Positions 26,219 to 36,188 are shown, counted from the stretch's first letter. The stretch is DNA of 64,000 bases from Kineosporia sp. NBRC 101731 (GCF_030269305.1 NZ_BSTC01000001.1:1439467-1503466); one strand, 5' to 3'. Notes: generated by a model not told the origin, from the sequence alone. Numbers and translations are program-made.

Positions 26219-28318
26219 TCAGGCAAGTGGTAAATCCGCCGAACGGCCAGATGCCAATGCCCGGAAGCGGGAGATCAGATCAGCCTGGCGGGACGGAAGA
26301 AACTCCTGGGCCAGAGCCGTCGCGTCGTCGTAGGCGGAGATCAGGAGTTTCCGGGCGATGGGTTGTCCGGTGCTCTCGATCAACGTGAGTGTTGCCAGAG
26401 TGAGGGCGAATCGCAGCCGAGGTGGAAGTGCAGCCGTGTGCAGTTCGCCGTCCCGCGGAATGTTGGGCACGCACTCGCCGAGATTGCTCATGGCGGCCGA
26501 GGCCAGGGCGTGCCGGGCTTCCGGATCGTTCTCCCCGGCGCAGGCCAGCAGGGAGTTCTCGGCGGTGGCGATGCGTGGATCGGGCTCGGGTTCCGGGTCG
26601 CGGGAGTGGATCACCTCCAGCCGGTCGAGTCCCTCGTGACCGCTGCGGATACTGCGGACGATCGGCGCACCGGACGCGCCCGGCGCACCTGGTGCGGGGA
26701 GCGGCTGCCGGGTCGGCTGCGACGTCCGGGTGGTCCGGGGGCCGCGGTTGACGGGAGAGGCGTGGGAAGTCGGCGGAGCCGGGGCCGCAGAGTGGGAGGG
26801 GCGAGGTGCCGACCCGGGCTGAGGCGAGCGGGCGCGAGGCGTGCGCGTCCGGCGGAGCGCCGGGTCCGGCGGCGGATCGTTGCGTGGGGTGCGGGTCACC
26901 GGGGTGGGTGGAAGTGAGACCTGGGGGAATGAGGCCGCATGGAACGGGGCCTGCGGGGGCGGAGCGGAAAGGAAGGACGAGGGTGGGGCCGCCGGAGAGT
27001 CCCCGGAGAGGTCCTGCGGGGACGGCTCCGCGAGGGACAGGTCTTGCGGATGCGCACCCGAGGGGAGCGGCCTCTGAGGGGCAGAGCGGGATCGGCGCAT
27101 CCGCGGGAACGCGGGCGACGGGGATTCCTGCGGGTACGGGGTCGAGCCGGCCGAGCGGGCCGGTGGGGTGGAGGCCACGTGCGATCGGGATGAACGGGAC
27201 CCGGCTGATCCGGCTGATCCGGCTGATCCGGCTGATCCGGCTGAGCGGGCCGATCGGGTCGACCGGCCCGATCGGGTCGGCTCCGCCGGAGCCGGGGGGA
27301 ACGGAGCGGGGGCCTCGGGGCCCGACGGGGACATCGGCGAAGCGAGCGCATCGCTCGCCAAGGCGGGGGATGCGGTGCCCGGGGAGGGCTGGCCGGCGCC
27401 CGGTGCCCAGGAGGTGTCGTCGCGCGGGTCGTCCGAGGACGCCGGTGCCGGCGGCTGCCAGGGAGCCGGGCCGGCGGGGTCGGCCGATCTCCGGGGCTGC
27501 CGGGTGCGCGAGGAAGCGCCCGTGGTTCGGGCTTTGCCGGATGCGCGGGCCCGGCCGGGCTTCCCGACGATCGCGGAGTCGTCCGCGATGGCGAGGTTCT
27601 CTCCGGACGAGGGGTTGGCGCCGGTCGGCAGATCCTTTTCGGGCAAGGAGTTTCCGTGCTGCACCGAGTTTCCGGGCGGTGTCGGGTTCTTGCCGTGGGC
27701 CGATGCCCGGCCGGGCGCCTGACCACGGCCGCGGGTCGGGGAGTCGCCGGTCGGCCCACCGGCGGGCGGAGCGCTCGCACCAGCCGACGTGTAGCCGCCG
27801 CTCGTGTAACCACCACTGGTGAAACCGCTTGTTGTAGAACGGTTACGGGGCTGGTCGCCGCGTTCGGGGCGACGGGCCCGGGGCGTGGAGCGCGGGGGCC
27901 GCGGGCGTGAACGCGTCGGTCGCGTGGGCAGTGGTTCGGAGGGCAGTGGTTCGGAGGGCAATGATGCTTGAGGACGAGGTTCCTCGAGTGGCGCGGTCAC
28001 CGTCGGCTGAGGGGGGCGGTGGCTCTCCGGGTGGTCGCCGAAGTCATCGAGGGCGGGGTCGGTGAGGTCCAGCGACGGCGGGGGGACCGGCGAGGAGACG
28101 GAGGTGATGCGGTGAGCCAGGGCGTCGGGATGCAGCACCCGGTAGCGCGGCGAGGCGGGGTGGGCCTGGTGGCGGGGGATCCGCTTGGTGAAGAGATCAC
28201 CGTGCTCGTCCAGCACGAGCATCACCCGGGCCTCGTCGGTCTGGCAGTACGCGGCCACGGTCGCGGCGTCGAACTCCTGCAGTCCTGCCGCGGTCGACAG
28301 CACGTCCACGTCGATCAC
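26219..28318 (-). CDS. Large protein of unknown function with long disordered centre
   Basis: The 699-residue protein has an ordered N-domain (about 1-75, MIDVDVLSTAAGLQEFDAAT... RYRVLHPDALAHR). About 430 residues of Pro/Ser/Ala/Arg low complexity follow, then an ordered helical C-domain (about 540-699, LDRLEVIHSRDPEPEPDPR... LRFALTLATLTLIEST... LISRFRALASG). No catalytic motif, signal peptide or membrane helix is evident. Short perfect tandem repeats lie inside the disordered part. The opposite strand is open for long stretches purely because of composition. Not recognised. Confidence 0.65.
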   Translation of the reverse strand: MIDVDVLSTAAGLQEFDAATVAAYCQTDEARVMLVLDEHGDLFTKRIPRHQAHPASPRYRVLHPDALAHRITSVSSPVPPPSLDLTDPALDDFGDHPESHRPPQPTVTAPLEEPRPQASLPSEPLPSEPLPTRPTRSRPRPPRSTPRARRPERGDQPRNRSTTSGFTSGGYTSGGYTSAGASAPPAGGPTGDSPTRGRGQAPGRASAHGKNPTPPGNSVQHGNSLPEKDLPTGANPSSGENLAIADDSAIVGKPGRARASGKARTTGASSRTRQPRRSADPAGPAPWQPPAPASSDDPRDDTSWAPGAGQPSPGTASPALASDALASPMSPSGPEAPAPFPPAPAEPTRSGRSTRSARSAGSAGSAGSAGSAGSRSSRSHVASTPPARSAGSTPYPQESPSPAFPRMRRSRSAPQRPLPSGAHPQDLSLAEPSPQDLSGDSPAAPPSSFLSAPPPQAPFHAASFPQVSLPPTPVTRTPRNDPPPDPALRRTRTPRARSPQPGSAPRPSHSAAPAPPTSHASPVNRGPRTTRTSQPTRQPLPAPGAPGASGAPIVRSIRSGHEGLDRLEVIHSRDPEPEPDPRIATAENSLLACAGENDPEARHALASAAMSNLGECVPNIPRDGELHTAALPPRLRFALTLATLTLIESTGQPIARKLLISAYDDATALAQEFLPSRQADLISRFRALASGRSADLPLA
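27203..27245 (+). repeat. 9-bp tandem repeat encoding SAG repeats
   Basis: GGCTGATCC occurs four times in tandem plus a partial fifth copy, coding on the minus strand for a run of Ser-Ala-Gly units in the large disordered protein. It is likely to vary by slippage. Confidence 0.85.
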
Positions 28319-28515
28319 GGCGGTGGCCCCCTCAGGCGTTCAGCTACTCCTAGCGATCATGAGAGGCCATTCTCTCGACACACAGTGACCGTGGTCCGAG
28401 CGACACGCCCTGAACTTCTGTTACTGGAGAGATTCGGCTGAACAGTTGGGGTGCGCGGGCTGGAAGGTGAGCCGACCGCGATCGGTGCGCATCCGCGTCC
28501 TCAAGCAATAAAAAA

Positions 28516-28565
28516 GTTCGTGATCATGCAGAGCGTCCCCGGGGACACGCTGCATGATCACGAAC
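28516..28565 (-). terminator. Intrinsic terminator after ackA
   Basis: GTTCGTGATCATGCAG (28516-28531) pairs with CTGCATGATCACGAAC (28550-28565). On the minus strand the hairpin is followed by a run of T residues (CTTTTTTATTG), a textbook intrinsic terminator, 17 bases after the ackA stop. Confidence 0.93.
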
Positions 28566-28582
28566 GGGTGAGCGGTGGTGGA

Positions 28583-29674
28583 TCAGCCGAGGAGGCCGCG
28601 GACCTCACCGGAGATCTGCAGATCTTCGCGGGCGGTGATGACGAAGGTGCGTGCCGTCGCGTTCTCGGCGCTGATCTCCAGGTCGCTGTGGGCCTGCTCG
28701 TTCAGGGCGCTGTCGACCGTGAGCCCGGCCCAGCCGAGCGCTGTGGCCACCTGGCCGCGGATGATCGGCGAGTGCTCGCCGACCCCGCCGGTGAAGACGA
28801 GCGCGTCGATGCCGCCGGCTGACGCGATCATCGAGCCGATGCTGCTGATCAGCCGGTGCACGTAGGTTTCGAGCGCCAGGATCGAGCGCTCGTCACCCTT
28901 CTCGAAGCCGTCCTCCACGTCCCGCATGTCGTTGCTGCCGGACAGGGCGAGCAGGCCGCCCTCCCGCTCCAGGCCCTGGGCCACGTCCTCGACGGACAGG
29001 CCGGCCTGCTGCTGCAGCCAGAGCACGATGTTCGGGTCGACCGTGCCCGAGCGGGTGGCCATGACCAGCCCCTCGAGCGGGGTGAACCCCATGGTGGTGT
29101 CCACGCTGTTGCCCCCGGCGACCGCGCAGAGCGAGGCACCGGCACCCAGATGGCACACCACCGTGCGCAGTTCCGACACCGGACGCCCGGCCAGAGCAGC
29201 GGCCCGGGCCGACGCGTAGGCGTGGGAGAGACCGTGGAACCCGTAACGGCGGATGCCGTAGGTCTCCCGCCACTGCGCCGGCACCGCGTAGGTGTAGGCG
29301 CCGGGGGCCAGCGTCGTGTGGAACGCCGTGTCGAAGCAGGCGACCGCGGGTACGTCAGGCAGCAACTGGGTCACTGCCTCCACCCCCGCGAGCGACTTCG
29401 GCTGATGCAGCGGGGCGAGCGGGATGGTGCCCCGCAGCTGCTCCATCACCTCGTCGTCGATCCGGGCGGGCCCGCTGAACTGCGTGCCGCCGTGCACGAA
29501 CCGGTGGCCAACGGCCTGCGGTCTCGGCCATTTGTTCAGTGCCGCAGACAGTTCGGCCACATCAAAGCCGGATGTGTCTGCCGGCAGGTCTACGGTGCCG
29601 ATCACCTCGTCCGCATCCCCGAGGAGACGGACCTTGAGGCTCGACGAGCCCGCGTTGACCACCAGTACGTGCAT
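28583..29674 (-). CDS. ackA: Acetate kinase (AckA)
   Basis: AckA interconverts acetyl phosphate plus ADP with acetate plus ATP. The 363-residue protein shows VNAGSSSLK near the start, VGHRFVHGG, the catalytic FDTAFH, the family signature YGFHGLSH, and FTGGVGEHS near the C-terminus, all ASKHA-fold signatures. It is somewhat shorter than the usual 400 residues without obvious loss of motifs. It follows xfp by five bases, so acetyl phosphate made by the phosphoketolase is converted directly to ATP and acetate. Confidence 0.95.
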   Translation of the reverse strand: MHVLVVNAGSSSLKVRLLGDADEVIGTVDLPADTSGFDVAELSAALNKWPRPQAVGHRFVHGGTQFSGPARIDDEVMEQLRGTIPLAPLHQPKSLAGVEAVTQLLPDVPAVACFDTAFHTTLAPGAYTYAVPAQWRETYGIRRYGFHGLSHAYASARAAALAGRPVSELRTVVCHLGAGASLCAVAGGNSVDTTMGFTPLEGLVMATRSGTVDPNIVLWLQQQAGLSVEDVAQGLEREGGLLALSGSNDMRDVEDGFEKGDERSILALETYVHRLISSIGSMIASAGGIDALVFTGGVGEHSPIIRGQVATALGWAGLTVDSALNEQAHSDLEISAENATARTFVITAREDLQISGEVRGLLG

Positions 29675-29679
29675 CGTTG

Positions 29680-32121
29680 TTACTCCTGCTCCGTGCTACC
29701 GCTTGCGTCGCTGTCACTGTAGGGCCAGGACCAGTCGGCGATCTCCGGGGCATCCTCGCCGTGTTCCCGGGTGTAGGCCCGGGCGGCGATCCGGAAGTCG
29801 TCGAGCTTCTGACGGAGCACGGCCCGGCTGCTGCCGAGCGCGGGCACCCGGTCGATGACGTCCATGGCCAGCCGGAACCGGTCCAGGTCGTTGAGCATCA
29901 CCATGTCGAAGGGCGTCGTGGTGGTGCCCTCCTCCTTGTACCCGCGGACGTGGATGTTGTTGTGGTTCCGGCGCCGGTAGGTGAGCCGGTGGATCAGGGT
30001 CGGGTAGCCGTGGTAGGCGAACACCACCGGCTTGTCGGCCGTGAACAGCGCGTCGAACTCGTTGTCCGACAGACCGTGCGGGTGCTCCGACTCCGACTGC
30101 AGGCGCATCAGGTCGACCACGTTGATCACGCGGACCTTCAGCTCCGGCACGTACTGGCGCAGCAGGTCGACCGCGGCCAGGGTCTCGAGGGTCGGGATGT
30201 CACCGGCGCAGGCCATCACCACGTCGGGCTCGTCCTCGCAGTTCGACGCCCACGGCCAGATGCCCAGACCCCGCGTGCAGTGCGCGATCGCCTCGTCCAT
30301 CGTCAGGTAGTTCAGGGCCGGCTGCTTGCCCGCCACGATGACGTTGACGTAGTTGGTGCTGCGCAGGACGTGGTCGGTGACCGACAGCAGGGTGTTCGCG
30401 TCCGGCGGCAGGTAGACCCGGACGACCTCTGCCTTCTTCTGCACCACGTGGTCGATGAAACCGGGGTCCTGGTGCGAGAACCCGTTGTGGTCCTGGCGCC
30501 AGACGTGGCTCGTCAGCAGGTAGTTGAGCGACGGGATCGGGCGCCGCCACGGGATCTCCGACGTCGTCTTCAGCCACTTCGCGTGCTGGTTGAACATCGC
30601 GTCGATGATGTGGATGAAGGCTTCGTAGCAGGTGAACAGGCCGTGCCGGCCGGTCAGGTTGTAGCCCTCGAGCCAGCCCTGGCAGAGGTGCTCGGAGAGA
30701 ACCTCCATCACCTGGCCGCTCGGGTCGAGGTGGTCGTCACCCTCGATCGTGCCGGAGTTCCAGGCCCGGTCCGTGACCTCGAAGACCGGGGAGAGCCGGT
30801 TGGAGGCGACCTCGTCCGGCCCCATCAGCCGGAAGTTGGTCGGGTTGGCCTTCATCACGTCACGCAGCCAGATACCCATCTGGCGGGTGGCCTCGCTCGA
30901 CGTGGTGGCCGGCGTCTTCACGTCGACCGCGTAGTCACGGAAGTCGGGCAGACGCAGGGCCTTCGTGAGCAGACCGCCGTTGGCGTGCGGGTTGGCGCTC
31001 ATGCGCCGGTTGCCCTCGGGGGCCAGGGCGGCCAGCTCCGGCAGCAGCGAACCGTCGGGTCCGAACAGCTCCTCGGGGCGGTAGCTACGCAGCCACTCCT
31101 CGAGCTGACCGCGGTGGTTGGCGTCTTTCCGGGTACCCGTGAGCGGCACCTGGTGCGACCGCCACGAGCCTTCGACCTGATGGCCGTCCACGACCTTCGG
31201 GCCGGTCCAGCCCTTGGGGGTGCGCAGCACGATCATCGGCCAGGCCGGGGGCTCTTCGTGGGTGACACCGGTGCGGGCGTCGGTCTGGATGCGCTCGATG
31301 TCGTCGAGCGCGGCCTCGAGCGCCGCGGCGTAGGCCTGGTGAACCTGCGCCGGGTCATCGCCGGTGACCAGGTACGGCTTGTGGCCGTAACCCTCCATCA
31401 GCGCCACCAGCTGCGTCTCCGGGATCCGGGCGAGCAGGGTGGGGTTGGCGATCTTGTAGCCGTTCAGGTGCAGCACCGGCAGCACCGCGCCGTCACGGCG
31501 CGGGTCGACGAACTTGTTGGAGTGCCAGCTCGCCGCCAGCGGGCCGGTCTCGGCCTCACCGTCACCGACCACCGTCAGGGCGATCAGGTCGGGGTTGTCG
31601 AAGATCGCGCCGTACCCGTGAACCAGGGCGTATCCCAGCTCGCCGCCCTCGTGGATCGATCCAGGCGTCTCGGGTGCCACATGGCTCGGAATGCCACCGG
31701 GGAAAGAGAACTGACGGAACAGCTTTCGCAGTCCGGTCTCGTCCTCGGTGATGTGCGAGTAGACCTCGCTGTACGTGCCTTCGAGGTACGCGTTCGCCAC
31801 CAGGCCGGGGCCGCCGTGGCCCGGGCCGGTGATGTAGATCGCGTTGAGGTCGCGCTGCTTGATCACGCGGTTCATGTGCGCGTAGATCAGGTTCAGGCCC
31901 GGGGTGGTGCCCCAGTGGCCCAGTAGGCGGGGCTTGATGTGCTCAGCTACCAGTGGCTCGTGCAACAACGGGTTGTCGAGCAGGTAGATCTGGCCAACCG
32001 ACAGGTAGTTGGCGGCGCGCCAGTAGGCGTCGATTGCGGTGAGCTCCTCATCGGTGAGGGGCTTTTCGCCGGCCGCCGGGGCCGTACGGGTCGGGGTTAC
32101 GTCGGTCATGGCTTCGGTCAT
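29680..32121 (-). CDS. xfp: Phosphoketolase (xylulose-5-phosphate/fructose-6-phosphate)
   Basis: This thiamine-diphosphate enzyme splits xylulose-5-P or fructose-6-P to acetyl phosphate plus glyceraldehyde-3-P or erythrose-4-P. The 813-residue form matches the family length. Signatures include [59 protein letters not shown] and [12 protein letters not shown]-like [16 protein letters not shown] at 32121 is chosen because homology begins soon after it; ATG at 32109 is an alternative. It forms an operon with ackA. Candidate operators lie upstream at 32275-32305. Confidence 0.95.
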   Translation of the reverse strand: MTEAMTDVTPTRTAPAAGEKPLTDEELTAIDAYWRAANYLSVGQIYLLDNPLLHEPLVAEHIKPRLLGHWGTTPGLNLIYAHMNRVIKQRDLNAIYITGPGHGGPGLVANAYLEGTYSEVYSHITEDETGLRKLFRQFSFPGGIPSHVAPETPGSIHEGGELGYALVHGYGAIFDNPDLIALTVVGDGEAETGPLAASWHSNKFVDPRRDGAVLPVLHLNGYKIANPTLLARIPETQLVALMEGYGHKPYLVTGDDPAQVHQAYAAALEAALDDIERIQTDARTGVTHEEPPAWPMIVLRTPKGWTGPKVVDGHQVEGSWRSHQVPLTGTRKDANHRGQLEEWLRSYRPEELFGPDGSLLPELAALAPEGNRRMSANPHANGGLLTKALRLPDFRDYAVDVKTPATTSSEATRQMGIWLRDVMKANPTNFRLMGPDEVASNRLSPVFEVTDRAWNSGTIEGDDHLDPSGQVMEVLSEHLCQGWLEGYNLTGRHGLFTCYEAFIHIIDAMFNQHAKWLKTTSEIPWRRPIPSLNYLLTSHVWRQDHNGFSHQDPGFIDHVVQKKAEVVRVYLPPDANTLLSVTDHVLRSTNYVNVIVAGKQPALNYLTMDEAIAHCTRGLGIWPWASNCEDEPDVVMACAGDIPTLETLAAVDLLRQYVPELKVRVINVVDLMRLQSESEHPHGLSDNEFDALFTADKPVVFAYHGYPTLIHRLTYRRRNHNNIHVRGYKEEGTTTTPFDMVMLNDLDRFRLAMDVIDRVPALGSSRAVLRQKLDDFRIAARAYTREHGEDAPEIADWSWPYSDSDASGSTEQE

Positions 32122-32473
32122 CGCCTGGACCGCTCCTCTCGGATTGTTTGATCCGGTTTGATCCTCCCGAACCTTCAGGCGAGTGCCAACAGGACTTTCG
32201 TCGGGCCCGGGGTGGCCACTCGGCACCACCTGCGGCGGCAAGTGGCCCCCACCGGGCAGAACGGTCAACTTTGCTTGTCGGACAAGGGGTCCGGTTGTCC
32301 GGACATCCGTTCAGGCTGGTGGTAACCAAGGCCTGGCTCCGCACTTCGGAGCTGTTACCGATAATTGCGCGGGGTCACTGGTCCTGGCAGGAAGTGCCAT
32401 GGGAGCGGTGAATTTTGGGTGGAGGTGTGTTCCCTGCTGGGCGGACGCCCTGAGCCGGCTGGACCGTCGACCT
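32122..32473. promoter_or_regulatory. Upstream region of xfp with two TTGTC/GACA palindromes
   Basis: A 350-base gap between the xfp start and the end of the convergent-facing lipoprotein gene. It holds TTGTCGGACAA (32275-32285) and TTGTCCGGACA (32295-32305), two near-identical inverted repeats starting 20 bases apart on one helix face. They are candidate operator sites for xfp-ackA. No gene was seen. Confidence 0.45.
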
Positions 32474-33136
32474 CTACTCCGTGGCGGGCCGGTCCCACGC
32501 GCTGACATAGACATCACCGGTCGAGCCGATGTCCAGATACGCCATGAACATCTGCTCCAGCTTTCCGGACGTCAGCCGCACGCCACCCGCCTTCGCCGAC
32601 CGGTCGTCCTCGCTGAGGGTGACAGTGCTGCGCCAGGAGAGGGCCGACGAGAGCTCTTGGCCCGGCTCCAGCCGGAAGGTGCTCGGCCGGGGCGACGACA
32701 TGCCGGTCGCGGCGGCCTCACCATGTTCGACCGTCACGTCCAGCGGACGCTGGAACTCGTCGACCACGGTCAGGTCGGGGTAGCCCTTCACCGTCCGGAC
32801 GGCCGAACCACAGTTCTTCACCGTCAGCCCGGTGACGCGCAAACCCATTGCCGCGTCTGTAAAACCGACGGCGTAGGTCAGGCCGCCGGGTGGGCAGCCG
32901 GTAGCGGTGGCCGTGCTGTACGGCGTCTCCGGGGTGGCGTGACCACCCACGTACGGCGCCGGCTCGGTGGTGTACCAGGCCTGGGTCGGGGGTACGGACG
33001 AGGTGGTCGTCGGGGCTGTCGTCGCGGCGGTCAGGGTTGGTGGGGGTGTGCCTGCGTCCGCGGCTACCTCTCCGCAACCGGCCAGGAGTGCGGTGAGGCC
33101 GAGCAGGACAGTTGTCCGGACGGGGCGCATCGCCAC
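32474..33136 (-). CDS. DUF4232-like secreted lipoprotein
   Basis: The 220-residue protein has a lipoprotein signal peptide (MRPVRTTVLLGLTALLAGC, lipobox LLAGC) and a Thr/Pro-rich spacer. A beta-sandwich-like domain follows (LTVKNCGSAVRTVKGYPDLTVVDE..., paired Cys) that resembles DUF4232, common in actinobacterial lipoproteins. It would be anchored to the outer face of the membrane. The function of this family is not known. Confidence 0.75.
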   Translation of the reverse strand: MAMRPVRTTVLLGLTALLAGCGEVAADAGTPPPTLTAATTAPTTTSSVPPTQAWYTTEPAPYVGGHATPETPYSTATATGCPPGGLTYAVGFTDAAMGLRVTGLTVKNCGSAVRTVKGYPDLTVVDEFQRPLDVTVEHGEAAATGMSSPRPSTFRLEPGQELSSALSWRSTVTLSEDDRSAKAGGVRLTSGKLEQMFMAYLDIGSTGDVYVSAWDRPATE

Positions 33137-33160
33137 AATCTAGGGCATGTTCTTCGGGGC

Positions 33161-33319
33161 CTACGGGGTCTGCTGTTCGGCGATGTCGATGACCGGGTCG
33201 AAGAGGTCGCGTACCGGGGCAGGAGGGGTCGGCCCCGTCAGCCGCTGCAGCTCGGCCGGCGGGACCGGCCCGATCCCGCCGGTCCCTACTGGAGGTATTG
33301 GCCCAGTTCAGCGGCCCAT
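33161..33319 (-). pseudogene. C-terminal remnant of a gene duplicated at 35.7 kb
   Basis: On the minus strand about 52 codons end VRDLFDPVIDIAEQQTP-stop. This matches the end of the gene at 35730-36188 (VRGLFDPVIGVPEQQTT-stop). At DNA level about 90 bases (33143-33232) align to 35712-35803 with roughly 80 percent identity. Upstream of about 33319 the frame is closed and the homology is lost, so this looks like a decayed gene tail. Confidence 0.6.
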
Positions 33320-33409
33320 GAGCCCGTCGAGGAGTGGCCGTACTGGCCTCCGGGGCCGAACCTGAGCATTCCTACCGGAATCCGCAGGACTCCTTCGACC
33401 CACCAGAGG

Positions 33410-34642
33410 TCAGACGAGTGACCACTTCTGGTTTCCCCCGTCCGTGCACGTCCACACCTGGGTGCGCGTGTAGTCGGCCGAGGAGTTGTCCTTCAGGTCA
33501 AGGCACTTGTCGGCGTTGGGGTTCACCAGCTCACGGTCTTCGTAGTACCACTGCTGGGCGACGGTGCCGTTACAGGTGTAGATCTGCACCACGGAACCGT
33601 CGGTCGTGCCGCGATCCTTCACGTCGAGGCACTTTTCGCCCACTCGAACAGTGCCGTCCCCGGGGAACGTCCAGTCCTGGGTCGGTGCGCCGGTGCACGG
33701 GTACAGATCCACCGCAGTCCCGTCGGTCGTCGATCCGTTCGCGGCTCCCAGGCACTTGCTGTCGAGGCCCTGGATACGGTGCTGGCCGGTCGGGAGCAGC
33801 GTGGACGCAGCTGGCCCGGCGAAAACCGTGTATGCGTCCAGGTCGTCGAGCTTGGTAGGCGTGACCTGGGTGTCGGTGCAGTCACCATGAACGGTCTGGT
33901 TGTACCCGGCCTGGTACTGGTAGCTGTCGGCAGTCGCGTTCGTGGGGTTGGCCTGCGGTTTCGCCCAGACGACCGCACTCGTCGGCACCTGAGCGCACGG
34001 CACCGAGGTCCCCCAGTACTCACTGAAGTTGACCAGTCGGTCATTCGCGAGCCACGGGCTACGGTTGTGCAGATCACCGAGGTAGAGCGAGGTGCCGGCC
34101 GTGACATCGTCGATCCAGCCACCCCACCACTGACCGGTCGCATCAGTCTCGAGTTTCTTGACCCGGAACTTGTAAGTGCTGGAGACATCGATGGCCGCTG
34201 CCGCCCGGCAGGACAACCCCACGCCTTCACCGCCGAAGGTGATGCACCGGCCTTGCTGGTTGCGGAAGGCATCGGCGTTCCAGACGGAGAAGATCGCCAT
34301 CTCCCCCTTACTGCCGTCGGGCCGGGTGGCATCGGTCTGGAGACCCATGTAGCCCTGCTGCTCGCCCGCGTCGCCGCTAGCGCCCGTCATCCCGTAGAAG
34401 AGCGACCAGTACGACGATTTCGTCTTCTTCTTGATAGTCATCTTCTGGTGGACCTCGGTGAGGTTCTCGGCCCCCTTCATGTTCCACCAGACATCCACAT
34501 GCGTACCGGTGGCGGTGCTCATGCCATCGCCGGCTGCGGCAGGGCCGGCGGCGGCCGCTACCACGAGACCGGACGTCAGCAGGGCTGCCGCCAGGATCCC
34601 GGCAGTTCGCTGCGGCTGCAGTCTCAGGGGTATGCGAATCAT
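33410..34642 (-). CDS. Secreted DUF3472-like protein with ricin-type lectin domain
   Basis: The 410-residue exported protein has a signal peptide ending near AAAAGPAAAG (about residue 37). A central beta-rich domain (about 45-230, YWSLFYGMTGASGD..., WWGGWIDDV) resembles DUF3472. A C-terminal ricin B (beta-trefoil) domain follows, with three repeats built around QDWTF, QQWYY and QKWSL (QxW motifs), each preceded by KCLD or KCLG. It probably binds carbohydrates outside the cell. It is divergent from the lipoprotein at 35.05 kb. Confidence 0.83.
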   Translation of the reverse strand: MIRIPLRLQPQRTAGILAAALLTSGLVVAAAAGPAAAGDGMSTATGTHVDVWWNMKGAENLTEVHQKMTIKKKTKSSYWSLFYGMTGASGDAGEQQGYMGLQTDATRPDGSKGEMAIFSVWNADAFRNQQGRCITFGGEGVGLSCRAAAAIDVSSTYKFRVKKLETDATGQWWGGWIDDVTAGTSLYLGDLHNRSPWLANDRLVNFSEYWGTSVPCAQVPTSAVVWAKPQANPTNATADSYQYQAGYNQTVHGDCTDTQVTPTKLDDLDAYTVFAGPAASTLLPTGQHRIQGLDSKCLGAANGSTTDGTAVDLYPCTGAPTQDWTFPGDGTVRVGEKCLDVKDRGTTDGSVVQIYTCNGTVAQQWYYEDRELVNPNADKCLDLKDNSSADYTRTQVWTCTDGGNQKWSLV

Positions 34643-35049
34643 TCAGGGCTCCAGGGTCATCGAATCTATCTGAAAACGCCCGGACAGTAACAGCAATCGG
34701 TTCGGATGATCTAAAGGGAAGGATTTGGCGTTCATTCTTACCCTGATGTCTTCGGTCCCGTCCTGCCGCCGCCGAGTGGGAACGCACGGGGGGACCTTCG
34801 GCTTCACCTGCAACTCTTGCGTACAACGGTCTCAAGGTGCCCACGTGAACCGATTCCGAGCGATGTCTTGGCTCTCGTCGCCACCGGATAGGGCGCATTC
34901 ATTCATCGGTGCATCAAAATGGTTTCACAGTAATACTTTTCGTCACATCCAAGGAATCTGGGCGACGGCTTACGCGGCGAGGCCGCAGCCCGATCGTCCA
35001 GCCGTCGCCGGCCCAAGGCGCCGATCCGCAGCGTGCATACACTGACGAC
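34643..35049. other. Divergent intergenic region
   Basis: About 400 bases between the lectin and lipoprotein start codons. It should contain both promoters. The first part is comparatively AT-rich. I recognise no gene or RNA in it. Confidence 0.45.
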
Positions 35050-35622
35050 GTGCTCAAAAGATCAATGACAGTAGTCTTTGTGCTTGCTTTCGCGACAGCG
35101 TGTGGCAGCACTTCGACCGCCTCGCCGACCGTTACCGCGTCCACTACAGAAGCCCAGGGTGCGGGTGCCTCGCCGACCGCGACCGTAACATCGGGTGCAG
35201 TGGCCACTACCGACGCCACCGATGCGGCCGGCACACCGACCAGTGGCGGCGCCCAGCCGATGGGGACCGTGCAGCGGATCCACACCACGAAGTTCGATGC
35301 CGACGTGACGGTGACGGAAGCCACCGATCTGACGCAGGAGGAGCTCGGCGACCCTGCCTATGCGGTGGACGTCAAGGTGCAGATGATCCGGGGGGACTGG
35401 ACCGTCCTCACCTCACCGATTCAGTTCGTCTATGCGAACGGTGCCGTCTTCGACCCGATCGATGTCCCGGGCGAAGAGGACGGAACCCCCGAAGTTCTGG
35501 AGGGGGAGAGCAACACCTGGAGATTCTTCTACGAGACCTCGGCCGGCGCCGGGATCGGCGATGGTGCCGCCGTCACCATCAAGTCCAGCACCGGGAAGCT
35601 CATGGCCACCTGGCTGACCTGA
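35050..35622 (+). CDS. Hypothetical lipoprotein
   Basis: The 190-residue protein starts with GTG at 35050 (VLKRSMTVVFVLAFATAC), a short lipoprotein-type signal with a slightly atypical lipobox ATAC. A Thr/Ser/Ala-rich spacer and a C-terminal beta-rich domain follow (VQRIHTTKFDADVTVTEA... WRFFYETSAGAGIGDGAAVTI), of the kind found in DUF4352-like extracellular immunoglobulin-type domains. An upstream in-frame ATG at 34909 would add 47 residues and bury the signal, so it is rejected. Function unknown. Confidence 0.7.
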   Translation: MLKRSMTVVFVLAFATACGSTSTASPTVTASTTEAQGAGASPTATVTSGAVATTDATDAAGTPTSGGAQPMGTVQRIHTTKFDADVTVTEATDLTQEELGDPAYAVDVKVQMIRGDWTVLTSPIQFVYANGAVFDPIDVPGEEDGTPEVLEGESNTWRFFYETSAGAGIGDGAAVTIKSSTGKLMATWLT

Positions 35623-35729
35623 CCGGGTTGCTGAGGGGCCGTCCGGAAACCGGACGGTTCCTCAGCCTGCCGCATCCTTGCCCAGATACGATCCTCGAGG
35701 TCTACAGACACGGGCAGGTTTTTCGGAGC

Positions 35730-36188
35730 CTATGTGGTCTGCTGTTCGGGGACGCCGATGACTGGATCGAAGAGACCGCGTACCGGGGGGAGGAGGGGCT
35801 GGCCTTTCTTGCCTCGTCCTCGGTGTGCCCGGACGGCTGTTCGCTGGGCGTTGGCGGCGAGGCCTTGTGCCTTGAGTCCTGATGCACACATGGCTCTTTC
35901 GATCTCGGCGACCATTTTCTCCGGGCGAGCGGTGCCGATGGGCCAGTACACGAAGCGTGGTTGGCGGCCTTGCTTGAACCCGCAGACGACGATGCCCCGG
36001 TCGGCCAGGCCGGCGTGGTGGGTGGGTGAGAGGGAGTTGAATTCGGGGTGAAAGCCGGCGGAGAGAAAGTTCTCCACGATGTGGACCCGGCCCGGATCGA
36101 TGGTTGTCCAAGGGACGAGCGAGCGGCCGCTATGCGCCTCTTCTAATCTGCGCAGAGATGTCCAGATCAGGGAAATGGAGCTGAGCAC
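35730..36188 (-). CDS. Hypothetical protein, possibly truncated at the island edge
   Basis: The 152-residue frame encodes protein-like sequence (VENFLSAGFHPEFNSLSPTHH, GIVVCGFKQGRQPRFVYWPIG) and ends GLFDPVIGVPEQQTT. No known domain is recognised. Its first codon (GTG at 36188) coincides with the edge of the tRNA-Arg-like fragment, so the original 5' part may have been replaced when the island inserted. A related C-terminal fragment lies at 33161-33319. Confidence 0.5.
   Translation of the reverse strand: MLSSISLIWTSLRRLEEAHSGRSLVPWTTIDPGRVHIVENFLSAGFHPEFNSLSPTHHAGLADRGIVVCGFKQGRQPRFVYWPIGTARPEKMVAEIERAMCASGLKAQGLAANAQRTAVRAHRGRGKKGQPLLPPVRGLFDPVIGVPEQQTT

Noticed and set aside
27203-27245. 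Short regular repeats that might suggest a CRISPR array
   Set aside because: Units are contiguous 9-mers without spacers inside a coding region, and no cas genes are present.
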